Shown here piece by piece: positions 18,622 through 27,119 of a stretch of 64,000 nt of DNA (its first letter is position 1; every line of letters starts with the position of its first letter). Under the pieces are notes generated by a model. It did not search any database and was not told the DNA's origin. It saw nothing but the letters and a program-made list of their open reading frames with translations. The translations under genes and the position numbers were made by a program. Location of the stretch: assembly GCA_020628095.1 (NCBI GenBank), contig JAHDFP010000020.1:1-64000 (forward strand), written 5' to 3'. Source of the DNA: Saprospiraceae bacterium (GTDB lineage Bacteria > Bacteroidota > Bacteroidia > Chitinophagales > Saprospiraceae).

Positions 18622-18698
18622 TCGTATATAAAAACGCTCAAAGAAATAATTAACTGATTTTTTATTATTGTTCAGCCTGCAAAGCAGGACAGTGTTAG

Positions 18699-18738
18699 AA
18701 AAAACCTTGGCAAAAGTGCCCAAGGTTTTTTTTGTTTT
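18699..18738 (+). terminator. Rho-independent terminator
   Basis: AAAAAACCTTGG pairs with CCAAGGTTTTTT around a nine-base loop, followed by further Ts. It ends transcription either from the MarC-family gene, 78 bases upstream, or from a short RNA that would include the hairpin at 18676-18688. Confidence 0.75.
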
Positions 18739-18794
18739 ATAGTATGCCCAGGCTAACCTTGTATTGGATACTATGTAAGAAAACGTCCAAGGAA

Positions 18795-18814
18795 GAGGGC
18801 TCCTAAGAGCCCTC
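18795..18814. other. Perfect GC-rich hairpin (GAGGGCTC / GAGCCCTC)
   Basis: An eight-base perfect stem with a CTAA loop, unusually GC-rich for this region. Neither flank has a T run, so it does not look like an ordinary terminator. It may be part of a structured RNA. Confidence 0.4.
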
Positions 18815-18945
18815 CCACTTATTAAATATTTAACCCTTAGTATTCGTTACCGTATCAATAAATGAGTTTATCAACAGCAGTAAGTAGAAAAGGTTAGATA
18901 ACTTATAGTCAATTACTAATGATATGAGGTAAACTTGGTAGGCAT

Positions 18946-18979
18946 AAAAAAACCCACATCATCAAAATGATCTGGGTTT
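18946..18979 (-). terminator. Orphan minus-strand terminator-like hairpin
   Basis: On the minus strand the arms AAACCCAGATCAT and ATGATGTGGGTTT (one mismatch) pair around a short loop, followed by a run of Ts. The only sequence it could terminate is 18980-19204, which has no open frame of note, so it hints at a small minus-strand RNA. Confidence 0.55.
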
Positions 18980-19204
18980 CGTCAAGATAGGAATAGACTG
19001 CATTAGTCTATTAAAGCTTAAAGAATGATATTAATCATACCAAGCTTCCAAATAAAGGTAACTAAATAATGGAATTACTTCTCAGTTGCTTCATTGATTT
19101 TTTGGCTATAAAGGTGAATTTATATCTCATCTTACATTTCAGACATACTTTCATTCGGATATTGTTGTTATAAGCTTACATAAAGTATATAAGTTTATAC
19201 CACT

Positions 19205-20038
19205 ATGAATTGCAAAGAATTGAGATTAAGCACAGAACTAATATTGGCTATTTCCTGTATTTTCTTTTTTACTGCCTGCAAAGAAGAACCGAAAATTGAT
19301 TCTATCATCCCAGAAGAAACTGTTACTGCTGATTCAATTAGCACATCTGACAATATCGATTCCAGCGATATAGCAGACATGCCTTTAGTAGAATACGAAA
19401 GAAACCATTACATCAAAAGTTATGAAATAGAATCTCATGGACCATTAGAATATAAAGCAGATACCCTCATTATAGAAATAGTCGTAAATGAAGAAGAACC
19501 ACGTAAGTATTATTCTTATGCGGGGTCAAGATTCCATAAGTCTTTGCTCAATAATAGAAAGCCCAATTTTTATAAATACAGAAAAACAAACCCCAGTACT
19601 GGCGAAATAGAATGGTGGGCTATCAAACATAAAGATAGGCTCTATGATATAAACTACCCGCGAGATAATGACAGTATAGGAATGGCTGGTGATATTGGAT
19701 TCGTTGTAGATATGATCCATTCTGGTGACGGACTCATTTTTCATCGAGATAAGAAGAAGTCACATGACTGCTATAGGTTGTCATTACCAGTTGCTCTAGT
19801 CGAAAATGCCAAAACTCTGGATAACGGAGATTTGATGACAGAAGTACTGGATCATAAAGACCTTTATTTGGGATATTCCACTATTCTACCTCTTATAAAA
19901 TACCATAATATGAGGACTGTAGACCTACACCTGAGTGTTAACAAAATTCCAGACGGTGGGCAAAGCCTGATCCCTTACCACGTCAAATCAAGCATGGACA
20001 AGCGTTCTCTTGATTTAGACATTAACGAATGTCAATAA
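19205..20038 (+). CDS. Putative lipoprotein of unknown function
   Basis: A 277-residue protein with a lipoprotein signal (Cys25 in FTACKEEP). After an acidic, serine-rich linker (about 30-60) comes a globular part with many charged residues and aromatic clusters (YKYRKTNPSTGEIEWWAIKH, GDIGFVVDMIHSGDG). I do not recognise a family. It stands alone: the previous gene is 582 bases away and the next, an acyl-CoA dehydrogenase, starts 149 bases later. It is probably anchored to a periplasm-facing or surface membrane leaflet. Confidence 0.72.
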   Translation: MNCKELRLSTELILAISCIFFFTACKEEPKIDSIIPEETVTADSISTSDNIDSSDIADMPLVEYERNHYIKSYEIESHGPLEYKADTLIIEIVVNEEEPRKYYSYAGSRFHKSLLNNRKPNFYKYRKTNPSTGEIEWWAIKHKDRLYDINYPRDNDSIGMAGDIGFVVDMIHSGDGLIFHRDKKKSHDCYRLSLPVALVENAKTLDNGDLMTEVLDHKDLYLGYSTILPLIKYHNMRTVDLHLSVNKIPDGGQSLIPYHVKSSMDKRSLDLDINECQ

Positions 20039-20187
20039 AAAAACTCTGACCAAATCAGATTATAATAATTGACATATAAATTATTAGATCAGATGAAAAA
20101 TATTAACTGGGTTACATTCTTTTTTCCATATAAGTAATACGATATTACGACGCAATCATTTTGGATCTGGCAATTTCTTATTATTAA

Positions 20188-21714
20188 ATGCGCAGCGATA
20201 TGATTATACCTGAAAATGTAAAAACCTCAAGTGTCCAAGATTGCCTTGGTAAGTCTTCCGAGTTATTGATAAAACTCTCCAAAGATTTCGATATTAAGGA
20301 CTATCCCGTGGATGCTCCACTCAAAAAGAAGGAGTATATCAAATCGACGTTGGAATACGATCCGTTCAGGATATTTGTGGGTGAAGACTATGGAGGATAC
20401 GGTGGTGATATCAAGGAGAGTCTATCGCTATTATCATTAGCTTCTTACCACTCTCTACAACTTACTTTAGTATATGGTATCAATTGGGCTTTATTTATAC
20501 AACCACTACAGAAGTACGGAACAGATATCGCAAAAGAAGAAATCCTAAATAAAGTTTCTTATGAGAAAAAAATAGGTGGCCTTATGATTACGGAGCCTGA
20601 TTACGGCAGCGATGCACTCAATATGAAAACCAATTTCTCCAAGGTAGAAAACGGTTATCATATCGAGGGACAAAAGCATTGGGGTGGATTATCAGGTATA
20701 GCTGATTATTGGGTGCTTACTTGCAGAGAAAACAAAGGAGAAGGAAAATTATCTAGAGACATTGGTTTTTTTATTAATGACAATAATGCAACAGAGCAAC
20801 GGATTAAAACTACTCAATACTACAATACTGGCGGGCTGGAGATCATAACATACGGTCTTAACCAGCTAGACATCATCGTACCTGAGCATTATCGATTTAC
20901 TAATCCCATGACTGGTATAAAAATGATGCTGGATTGTCTGCATAGGTCAAGGATTCAGTTTTCTGGTATGGGAATGGGGTATATGAAGCGTCTACTAGAA
21001 GAAGCCATTAACCATTGTGAAGAAAGAAAAGTCGGAAATAAAAAACTCATAGAATACGATAAGGTCAAAGAAAGACTTGTTACTATTCAGTCTGCTTTTA
21101 CCATTAATTCCGCCATGTGTCATTACGCCAGCAAAACAACACAACTAGAAAAAGATTTATCAGGCTTAGGACTCGAGGCTAACTGCGTCAAATCATTACT
21201 TACTGATCTCATGCAAGAATCTGCGCAATCCTTGGTACAGCTCAAGGGAGGCAATGGATATAACAAGGATAACATCGCTGGACGAGCCATTATGGATAGT
21301 AGACCGTTCCAGATATTCGAAGGATCCAATGATATTCTTTATATCCAAATCGGTGAGGCGATTATAAAAAAGATGCAAAAGGGGAAATTTGACAACTTTA
21401 GAGCTTTGATGTCTGACATATACCCTTATATGAATTTCGAACCGTGTATAGAATTGCTTAATCAAGTAAAAATTCCTGAGAAAGCGGATCAGCAAAAAGT
21501 GCATAGTTTGGGTGAAATTTTTGCGTCTATTTTCAGTTTAGACCTATTAGGTAGCTTGTCCTCAGCAGGATATAATCAAGATTTGATCATGCAAGCTAAT
21601 TTATTCATAGTCAAAAGGATAAAAGGGCTAATTACTAAAATCAGGTGCGTACTGACTCCTGAGTTGCTACAAGATTTTAGCCTCGATTCGGATTGGACAA
21701 AAATGTCTGATTAA
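20188..21714 (+). CDS. Acyl-CoA dehydrogenase family protein
   Basis: A 508-residue flavoenzyme that would oxidise an acyl-CoA to the 2,3-enoyl-CoA. Motifs include the FAD/substrate segment MITEPDYGSDALNMKT and GYHIEGQKHWGG, a middle-domain helix region (RIQFSGMGMGYMKR), and the C-terminal PFQIFEGSNDILYIQIGEA with the probable catalytic base Glu378. The C-terminal 110 residues beyond the core are longer than in short-chain enzymes. No ETF or thiolase gene is adjacent, so the substrate cannot be inferred. A second in-frame ATG (codon 5) could also be the start. Confidence 0.88.
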   Translation: MRSDMIIPENVKTSSVQDCLGKSSELLIKLSKDFDIKDYPVDAPLKKKEYIKSTLEYDPFRIFVGEDYGGYGGDIKESLSLLSLASYHSLQLTLVYGINWALFIQPLQKYGTDIAKEEILNKVSYEKKIGGLMITEPDYGSDALNMKTNFSKVENGYHIEGQKHWGGLSGIADYWVLTCRENKGEGKLSRDIGFFINDNNATEQRIKTTQYYNTGGLEIITYGLNQLDIIVPEHYRFTNPMTGIKMMLDCLHRSRIQFSGMGMGYMKRLLEEAINHCEERKVGNKKLIEYDKVKERLVTIQSAFTINSAMCHYASKTTQLEKDLSGLGLEANCVKSLLTDLMQESAQSLVQLKGGNGYNKDNIAGRAIMDSRPFQIFEGSNDILYIQIGEAIIKKMQKGKFDNFRALMSDIYPYMNFEPCIELLNQVKIPEKADQQKVHSLGEIFASIFSLDLLGSLSSAGYNQDLIMQANLFIVKRIKGLITKIRCVLTPELLQDFSLDSDWTKMSD

Positions 21715-21718
21715 TCCA

Positions 21719-22633
21719 TCAGTTATTAAGAGCTACGGTAGCGGATATTACTGGAATAGCTACAAATCCTCCCGAATCAAAGTCCAAAGGTCGAACTAAG
21801 CCAATATTCAAAGCATTACCTAGTTTTTTGAAATGAATCCTTAGACCCAAAGAAGCCAGATAATCGTCTGCCCCAAAATCATTTTGGAAGATCACCCAAT
21901 TTTCTGTTATAAGACTAATTTTCTCACTGACTCTTATCATCCCTGACAAGGTCATGGGAATAACCTCATCCGTAATACCGCCATCAAAGTTAAATCCAGC
22001 ACCTAGACCAAGCGTAAAATTATTGTTCCTAGACCCTAATGTAAGAGAAGAAGACAGAAATCCTAACCCTTGAAAATCACCACTACCTGGAATAGACAAA
22101 ATCGTTGCATTGATACCAAATGCCCCTTTTTGGTTAGAAAAAGGAATACTAAATTTTGGCGATGCAAAGAATAGAGGAACATTACCTGCGAACAATAAAG
22201 AAGCCACTTCGACACCTCCTGTAACCATAAAATTATCAGTTAGACCGTAAGACACAGAGTTCCAAAATATATAGACATTCTCATAATAACTCTGACCCTT
22301 CTTGAGTCCATAACCCGAAGGAAAAACAAAATAATGTACACTATTATGAAAATCCACAGGAAAACCATTGCTATCGAAAATGATATTCTCTACGTTATCT
22401 ATGTAATTGATCTTAGTGATTTGTTCTCTCTGGATGACCACAGAACCTAATGAGTTAGATTCTATAAGGAGGGTATTTCCTCTATCCTCGACGATGTAGC
22501 CATAGATCACACTGCCATCTATAGTCTCTATGATGACTGCCTTAGAGACATTTTGCCCCACCTCTACCTGAGACGTGGCATTATAGGTCATCATCATTGT
22601 CAGTACCAATGTCAAGAATATAGGAAACCTCAT
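21719..22633 (-). CDS. Exported protein, probable outer-membrane beta-barrel, unknown function
   Basis: A 304-residue protein with a signal peptide (about 1-21, ATSQ). Residues about 30-75 read like a small beta-barrel (VIIETIDGSVIYGYIVEDRG). The rest is rich in alternating beta strands with glycine and aromatic residues (GLGFLSSSLTLGSRNNNFTL, LISLRIHFKK-like end), which suggests an outer-membrane barrel. I recognise no named family. It converges on the acyl-CoA dehydrogenase gene with a four-base gap and is divergent from the beta-CASP gene. Confidence 0.72.
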   Translation of the reverse strand: MRFPIFLTLVLTMMMTYNATSQVEVGQNVSKAVIIETIDGSVIYGYIVEDRGNTLLIESNSLGSVVIQREQITKINYIDNVENIIFDSNGFPVDFHNSVHYFVFPSGYGLKKGQSYYENVYIFWNSVSYGLTDNFMVTGGVEVASLLFAGNVPLFFASPKFSIPFSNQKGAFGINATILSIPGSGDFQGLGFLSSSLTLGSRNNNFTLGLGAGFNFDGGITDEVIPMTLSGMIRVSEKISLITENWVIFQNDFGADDYLASLGLRIHFKKLGNALNIGLVRPLDFDSGGFVAIPVISATVALNN

Positions 22634-22740
22634 GATCGCTATTGTTTGTTGATCGAAATATATGGTAATTTATCGTGTCAAAATCTATTACTCAAGCCTT
22701 TCCTTTCAAATTTATAACTTGCATAACATAATATGTTTAG

Positions 22741-24147
22741 ATGCAGTTAAAATTTGCTGGAGCAGCCAGAATGGTTACAGGAAGTAGTCACCTTGTTACC
22801 CTACCCGATGGCTATAGAATCCTCTTAGATTGTGGGCTAGCGCAGGGAAAAGGAAGACATATCTGGGACATCAATAATACCTGGTATTTTGACCCTAAGA
22901 CGGTGGATGCGATGGTCTTATCTCACGCCCATATAGACCATAGTGGCAGGATACCTCAACTCGTCAAAGAAGGTTTCTCTGGACTTATTCATTCGACACA
23001 TGCGACTAGAAGTTTGTGCAGCATTATGCTACTAGACTCCGCCAAAATACAAGAAAGAGATGTAGAATGGTACAACAAAAAACTACGGAAGAAAAGAAAG
23101 AAAAAGAACAAAGACTTCCGCAGACCCCTCTATACATCTAAAGACGTGGCCCCCGCCATGGATGCCTTCGTCGGTCACGGTTATGACAAATGGTTTAGGA
23201 TCAAAAGAGGTGTGCAGGTCTATTTTAGAGATCAGGGGCATATACTGGGAAGTGCCAGTGTGACAATCCGATATAGAGATGGAGGAAAATGGAGATATAT
23301 AGGTTTTACGGGAGATATAGGAAGACCGGACAGACCGATATTACGAGATCCAGTCAAGATGCCCGAGGTAGACTACCTGATTTGCGAATCCACCTATGGA
23401 GATCGAGAACACGAATTACCGCCCAAGCAAAAAGATATTTTTCTGGACATCGTCCATGATGCCTGTGTCGTGAGAAAAGGAAAGCTCATTATTCCAGCCT
23501 TTAGCATTGGTCGTACACAGGAGATCGTATACACTCTAGACCAACTGGAGCATGCTGGAAGACTCCCCAATATCCCAGTCTATGTAGACAGTCCACTGGC
23601 CGTCAATGCCACCAGCATATACGGTACACATCCTGAGTGCTATGACGGTGATCTCAATCAATACTTATTGCAAGACTCTGATCCTTTTGGATTCAATAGT
23701 TTGACTTATGTGAGAGATGTGAATATGTCCAAAAATCTCAATCACTCCAAAAAACCTTGCATCATCATAAGCTCTAGTGGCATGATGAATGCTGGCAGGG
23801 TCAAACACCACCTCTTCAACAGTATAGAAAACCCTAAAAATACAATCCTTATCGTCGGTTATTGCTCACCAGATACCCCTGGTGGTATGCTCAAAAATGG
23901 CATCGAAGAAATCAAACTTTTCGGAGAGATGAAGCAGGTCAGAGCAGAAATCAAGACGATGGATTCTTTCTCAGCACATGGGGATAGGAAGGAAATGCTA
24001 GAATTTATATCAAACCAAAAGAGGCTCAAGAAAATTTTTCTAGTCCATGGCGAGTACGAGACTCAGAAAAAATTCAAGACATACCTAGAAAAAGCAGGGC
24101 ATAAGAATGTAATTATACCTAAGCTGGGACAAGAGATAGATCTGTAG
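22741..24147 (+). CDS. MBL-fold beta-CASP ribonuclease-like protein (CPSF/YSH1 type)
   Basis: A 468-residue metallo-beta-lactamase-fold hydrolase. The zinc motif is SHAHIDHSGR (His62, His64, Asp66, His67). Later motifs are RDQGHILGSASV, FTGDIGRPDRPIL, the beta-CASP segment (PVYVDSPLAVNAT), the SSSGMMNAGRVKHHL motif and the C-terminal SAHGDRKEM and FLVHGE. This matches the RNA-specificity-domain family related to eukaryotic CPSF-73, which cleaves RNA. A lysine/arginine-rich insertion at about 108-125 (KKLRKKRKKKNKDFRR) may bind nucleic acid. It is cytoplasmic. The substrate RNA is unknown. Confidence 0.9.
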   Translation: MQLKFAGAARMVTGSSHLVTLPDGYRILLDCGLAQGKGRHIWDINNTWYFDPKTVDAMVLSHAHIDHSGRIPQLVKEGFSGLIHSTHATRSLCSIMLLDSAKIQERDVEWYNKKLRKKRKKKNKDFRRPLYTSKDVAPAMDAFVGHGYDKWFRIKRGVQVYFRDQGHILGSASVTIRYRDGGKWRYIGFTGDIGRPDRPILRDPVKMPEVDYLICESTYGDREHELPPKQKDIFLDIVHDACVVRKGKLIIPAFSIGRTQEIVYTLDQLEHAGRLPNIPVYVDSPLAVNATSIYGTHPECYDGDLNQYLLQDSDPFGFNSLTYVRDVNMSKNLNHSKKPCIIISSSGMMNAGRVKHHLFNSIENPKNTILIVGYCSPDTPGGMLKNGIEEIKLFGEMKQVRAEIKTMDSFSAHGDRKEMLEFISNQKRLKKIFLVHGEYETQKKFKTYLEKAGHKNVIIPKLGQEIDL

Positions 24148-24166
24148 GATAAGAAGAAACTAAATT

Positions 24167-24574
24167 TTACGCTGGATACTCCACGTAATTGCGGGGTGTC
24201 TCCCATAATCTAACTCCCAGCTCGAATTTATCCTGTAGCTTTGAGCGTAGAATTTTCCATATTTCTATGCAGATAAGCTCAGCCGTGGGATTCTGATCTT
24301 TGAATTCTGGGCATTCCAGATTCAAGTTTTTGTGATCATATCTTTCTTCGATATGTTCTTTGATAAGCTGGCTGAGATGTGCCAGGTCATAAAGATAACC
24401 TGTAATAGGGTCAATCTCTCCTGTCAGTCGCACCTCCAGCTCATAGTTATGACCATGATAATGCGGATTATTACACTTCCCAAAAACCTCTCTATTCTTC
24501 TCGTCCGACCAATCATCATTATGCAATCGGTGTGCTGCATTGAAGTGTGCTTTTCTGTATATGGATATTCTCAT
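24167..24574 (-). CDS. queD: 6-pyruvoyl/6-carboxy-tetrahydropterin synthase (QueD/PTPS family)
   Basis: A 135-residue enzyme. Zinc ligands are His15 (AHRLH) and His40 and His42 (HYHGHNYELEV). The catalytic cysteine is Cys34 (GKCNNPHYHGHNYE), with Asp80 and His81 (YDHKNLN) and Glu125 (LWETPRNYVEY). QueD makes 6-carboxytetrahydropterin for queuosine; the related PTPS makes pyruvoyltetrahydropterin. The two cannot be separated firmly here, and no other queuosine gene is adjacent. It converges with the beta-CASP gene, 19 bases apart. Confidence 0.87.
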   Translation of the reverse strand: MRISIYRKAHFNAAHRLHNDDWSDEKNREVFGKCNNPHYHGHNYELEVRLTGEIDPITGYLYDLAHLSQLIKEHIEERYDHKNLNLECPEFKDQNPTAELICIEIWKILRSKLQDKFELGVRLWETPRNYVEYPA

Positions 24575-24645
24575 TTACCTATCATGTGAAACTTAAAAAC
24601 ACAATAATCCGAATTTTTGTTTAGATAAGGTATAACTAACGAAAG

Positions 24646-24676
24646 AAGACATAGTATGTCATCTTATGTCTTTTTT
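24646..24676 (+). terminator. Weak terminator-like hairpin in an intergenic gap
   Basis: AAGACATA pairs perfectly with TATGTCTT around an 11-base loop and is followed by six Ts on the plus strand. No plus-strand gene ends nearby, so it may serve an unseen transcript, or work in the other orientation below the MORN lipoprotein gene. The rest of the 271-base gap shows nothing else. Confidence 0.3.
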
Positions 24677-24845
24677 ATTTTGTATTCAGCTTTTCTTTTA
24701 AGCGCTATTACTTTATAATGCTTCTTTGACTCCTTAATTATGAACTCATCCATTCCCCACATTAGCTTTTCGTCCCGAACAACTGAACCTAGGATAATGG
24801 ATATAACATAGACGTTAGCCTTCACTATAATGCATATGATAAGAA

Positions 24846-25862
24846 TTATTTTTTCGAATTATTCTCATATTCCTCAAATAACACTTGTACGCCATTTTCA
24901 TATTTGGCCCTAATTTTAAGTCTTCCGTCTTTATAATATTCGGTTTGTTCTCCTGCTAATTCTCCATTACTAAAATGGTATTTAAGTTCTATATTGCCGT
25001 TTTCATAGAATTCAATAAATTCTCCATTTTCTTTACCGTTTATAAAGAATCCTTTTTTCTTTAATTGCCCATTCTTAAAATAATATACTATGGAATCAAT
25101 AGGGACCCCATCATCAAAGTAAGCCTTACCCATAAGCTCTCCAGATTCGTAGTAGCTTCTCGTTTCACCATTCAAATTGCCACTAATATAATTCTCGATG
25201 ATTTCAAGTTGACCGTTTGAATAATAGTGTTTTGACTCTCCATGAATAATACCATTTTGGTAATCTTCCACATATTTTAATTGTCCATTGCTGAACCAAT
25301 TTTTTAGCGAGCCGTGTAGTTCTCCATTCCTCTCCGTCAACTCTCCAACCATTGAACTACTATCATTAAACATGCGTTTTCTTATATCAGTTTTATTCAG
25401 TCTATAGAATTCATATTTTATATTTCCAGATTTAAAATATCCAATATGACTATCTACCAATTTAGAATTTCGATAATGACAAATACTTTCAATTTTGCAG
25501 TTGGTATAGAATAATTGATGTTTCCCATCTTTGAAGTTCCAAGCTAAAATTGAATCCTTGTCAAGATATGCTTGCTTTACCTGATCTCCTTCCAAGTTGT
25601 AAAAGTTTATGGTATCTGACTTTTTGAAATTGATGATTTTTCCCGATTCATTTAGATTACCATCACAATCGAATAGCTTATATCTTCCCTCTTTACAGGT
25701 TGTTTCAAGTCCAATAGGAATCCATTTTCCATTATTATTATTCAGATCTGTAACCCAGGCCCAATCTTCATTTCTCTTGAATTTATTATCTATATTTTCT
25801 TTACTCTTGCAAGAGCAAAGAAATATGAAGGTTATTAACGCATATTTAATTATGTTGGTCAT
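24846..25862 (-). CDS. MORN-repeat (YwqK-type) lipoprotein
   Basis: A 338-residue protein with a lipoprotein signal (FLCSCKSKEN, Cys16 or Cys18). From about residue 140 it is built of around eight 22-24-residue repeats of the form YY-x-NGQL-x5-Y-x-NG-x3-GE (for example YYSNGQLEIIENYISGNLNG). These are MORN_2 repeats as in the so-called YwqK antitoxin family. That family name does not by itself show an antitoxin role, and no toxin-like partner is adjacent. The repeats form a beta-hairpin ladder, probably for protein or lipid binding at the envelope. Confidence 0.85.
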   Translation of the reverse strand: MTNIIKYALITFIFLCSCKSKENIDNKFKRNEDWAWVTDLNNNNGKWIPIGLETTCKEGRYKLFDCDGNLNESGKIINFKKSDTINFYNLEGDQVKQAYLDKDSILAWNFKDGKHQLFYTNCKIESICHYRNSKLVDSHIGYFKSGNIKYEFYRLNKTDIRKRMFNDSSSMVGELTERNGELHGSLKNWFSNGQLKYVEDYQNGIIHGESKHYYSNGQLEIIENYISGNLNGETRSYYESGELMGKAYFDDGVPIDSIVYYFKNGQLKKKGFFINGKENGEFIEFYENGNIELKYHFSNGELAGEQTEYYKDGRLKIRAKYENGVQVLFEEYENNSKK

Positions 25863-25915
25863 TTTAATATATGCTAACTAAGATTTAACGCGTAACTTTC
25901 TTTTAATTCGATAGT

Positions 25916-27064
25916 ATGCATTTGGATAATATCCCGGGTCACGGGAGTACTAAAGACTACTTTTACAAGATCGTTAAAGATACCAGAATTCCGCATGCGA
26001 TCTTGTTATCTGGTGGCGAAGGGCATGGCAAACTCGCTCTGGCCATTGGTCTTGCGCAATTATTGCAATGCCAGAACGTGACGGATGGAAAAGCTTGCAA
26101 CCAATGCAATTCCTGTCTCAAAGCCTCCAAGTACATACATCCAGACATACATTTTTCCTTTCCTGTTATAAAAAAAGACAATCTTAAGCGAGAGGATACG
26201 ACTAGCAAACAATTCATGAAAGAATGGAGGGAATTCTTAGTCGAAATGCCTTATGGTAATATGAGTGACTGGTTATCTCATCTCGGTGCGGTAGACAAAA
26301 GAGCCAATATCAATGTCACGGAATGTAACGAAATAGCCAAGAATCTCTCTCTGAAGACATTCGAAGGGAGATACAAAATCCAAATCATCTGGCACGCAGA
26401 TTATCTGGGAAAAGAAGGTAATAGATTACTGAAACTGATAGAAGAACCCTCAGATGATTCCATTATCATTCTTATCATCAATAATCGCAATCATATCCTG
26501 AATACCATAAAGTCTCGATGCCAGAGTCTCATAGTGCCCCCATTCAGCGACGAAGATATGATGAGTTTTATATCAAGCCAGACTTCTCTCAGTAAAGAAG
26601 ACCAAGAGGAGTTAGTACACCTCGCCAGTGGGGATATAAGGAAGACTCTTACCCATATCCATGATACCAAAATCAACTACTCGGAAGATTTAGTGCAATG
26701 GATGCGCGTATGCTATAAATCCGATCCAGAAGAACTTATAGATATGACTAGCGAGATGGCGCAAAGAGGAAAGCAAGATATCATCAATTTTTTCCAATAC
26801 GGGCTTCATTTTTTCAGAGAATACCACCAATACCTCTCTGGTATCCCTATAGAATCCTTGCGACTGACAGGTCAGGAAAAGGAGATACTACCCAAGATGG
26901 AAAAAATCATCAGCCTCAACAAAATAAGGCCTATAGAAGCGATTTTGACCCAATCTATCAGTCATATAGGCCGTAATCTATCGCTAAAAATCCTCCTGAT
27001 GAATGGCTCGATAGAAATAAATACAATTTTAAGGTCAGAAGTCAATAAATTTGTGACAAGCTAA
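25916..27064 (+). CDS. holB: DNA polymerase III delta' subunit-like clamp-loader protein
   Basis: A 382-residue protein. It has an AAA+ P-loop-like segment (LLSGGEGHGKLALA, about 31-44), a four-cysteine zinc module (CQNVTDGKACNQCNSCLKA, about 52-70), the HPDIHFSFP segment, a sensor region (RLLKLIEEPSDDSIIILI) and SRCQSL. These match delta'/gamma-type clamp loader subunits, which load the beta sliding clamp at replication forks. It begins a run with ricT (56 bases later) and lpdA. The length is slightly above E. coli HolB. The identity as delta' rather than another clamp-loader paralogue rests on the LIEEP and SRC motifs. Confidence 0.87.
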   Translation: MHLDNIPGHGSTKDYFYKIVKDTRIPHAILLSGGEGHGKLALAIGLAQLLQCQNVTDGKACNQCNSCLKASKYIHPDIHFSFPVIKKDNLKREDTTSKQFMKEWREFLVEMPYGNMSDWLSHLGAVDKRANINVTECNEIAKNLSLKTFEGRYKIQIIWHADYLGKEGNRLLKLIEEPSDDSIIILIINNRNHILNTIKSRCQSLIVPPFSDEDMMSFISSQTSLSKEDQEELVHLASGDIRKTLTHIHDTKINYSEDLVQWMRVCYKSDPEELIDMTSEMAQRGKQDIINFFQYGLHFFREYHQYLSGIPIESLRLTGQEKEILPKMEKIISLNKIRPIEAILTQSISHIGRNLSLKILLMNGSIEINTILRSEVNKFVTS

Positions 27065-27119
27065 GCAATACGACCGAAGGGTCTTATTGTTGATTCATTA
27101 TATATAAATATAGAATAAG

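Larger units (their letters stand above)
18622..19204. other. 582-base non-coding region with several hairpins
   Basis: No convincing reading frame was found on either strand. The region contains, in order, a small hairpin CCTGC-AAA-GCAGG (18676-18688), a strong plus-strand terminator (18699-18738), an 8-bp GC-rich hairpin (18795-18814) and a minus-strand terminator-like hairpin (18946-18979) that has no annotated gene upstream of it on that strand. This is the largest gene-free stretch in the window. It may encode one or more small RNAs. Confidence 0.55.

Noticed and set aside
24846-25862. Toxin-antitoxin system, from the YwqK 'antitoxin' name often given to such MORN proteins
   Set aside because: No toxin-like partner gene is adjacent and the protein is a lipoprotein, so an antitoxin role is not supported.
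27065-27092. Imperfect hairpin around GACC-GAAG-GGTC between holB and ricT
   Set aside because: The stem has a central mismatch and no T run, and the genes look co-transcribed.
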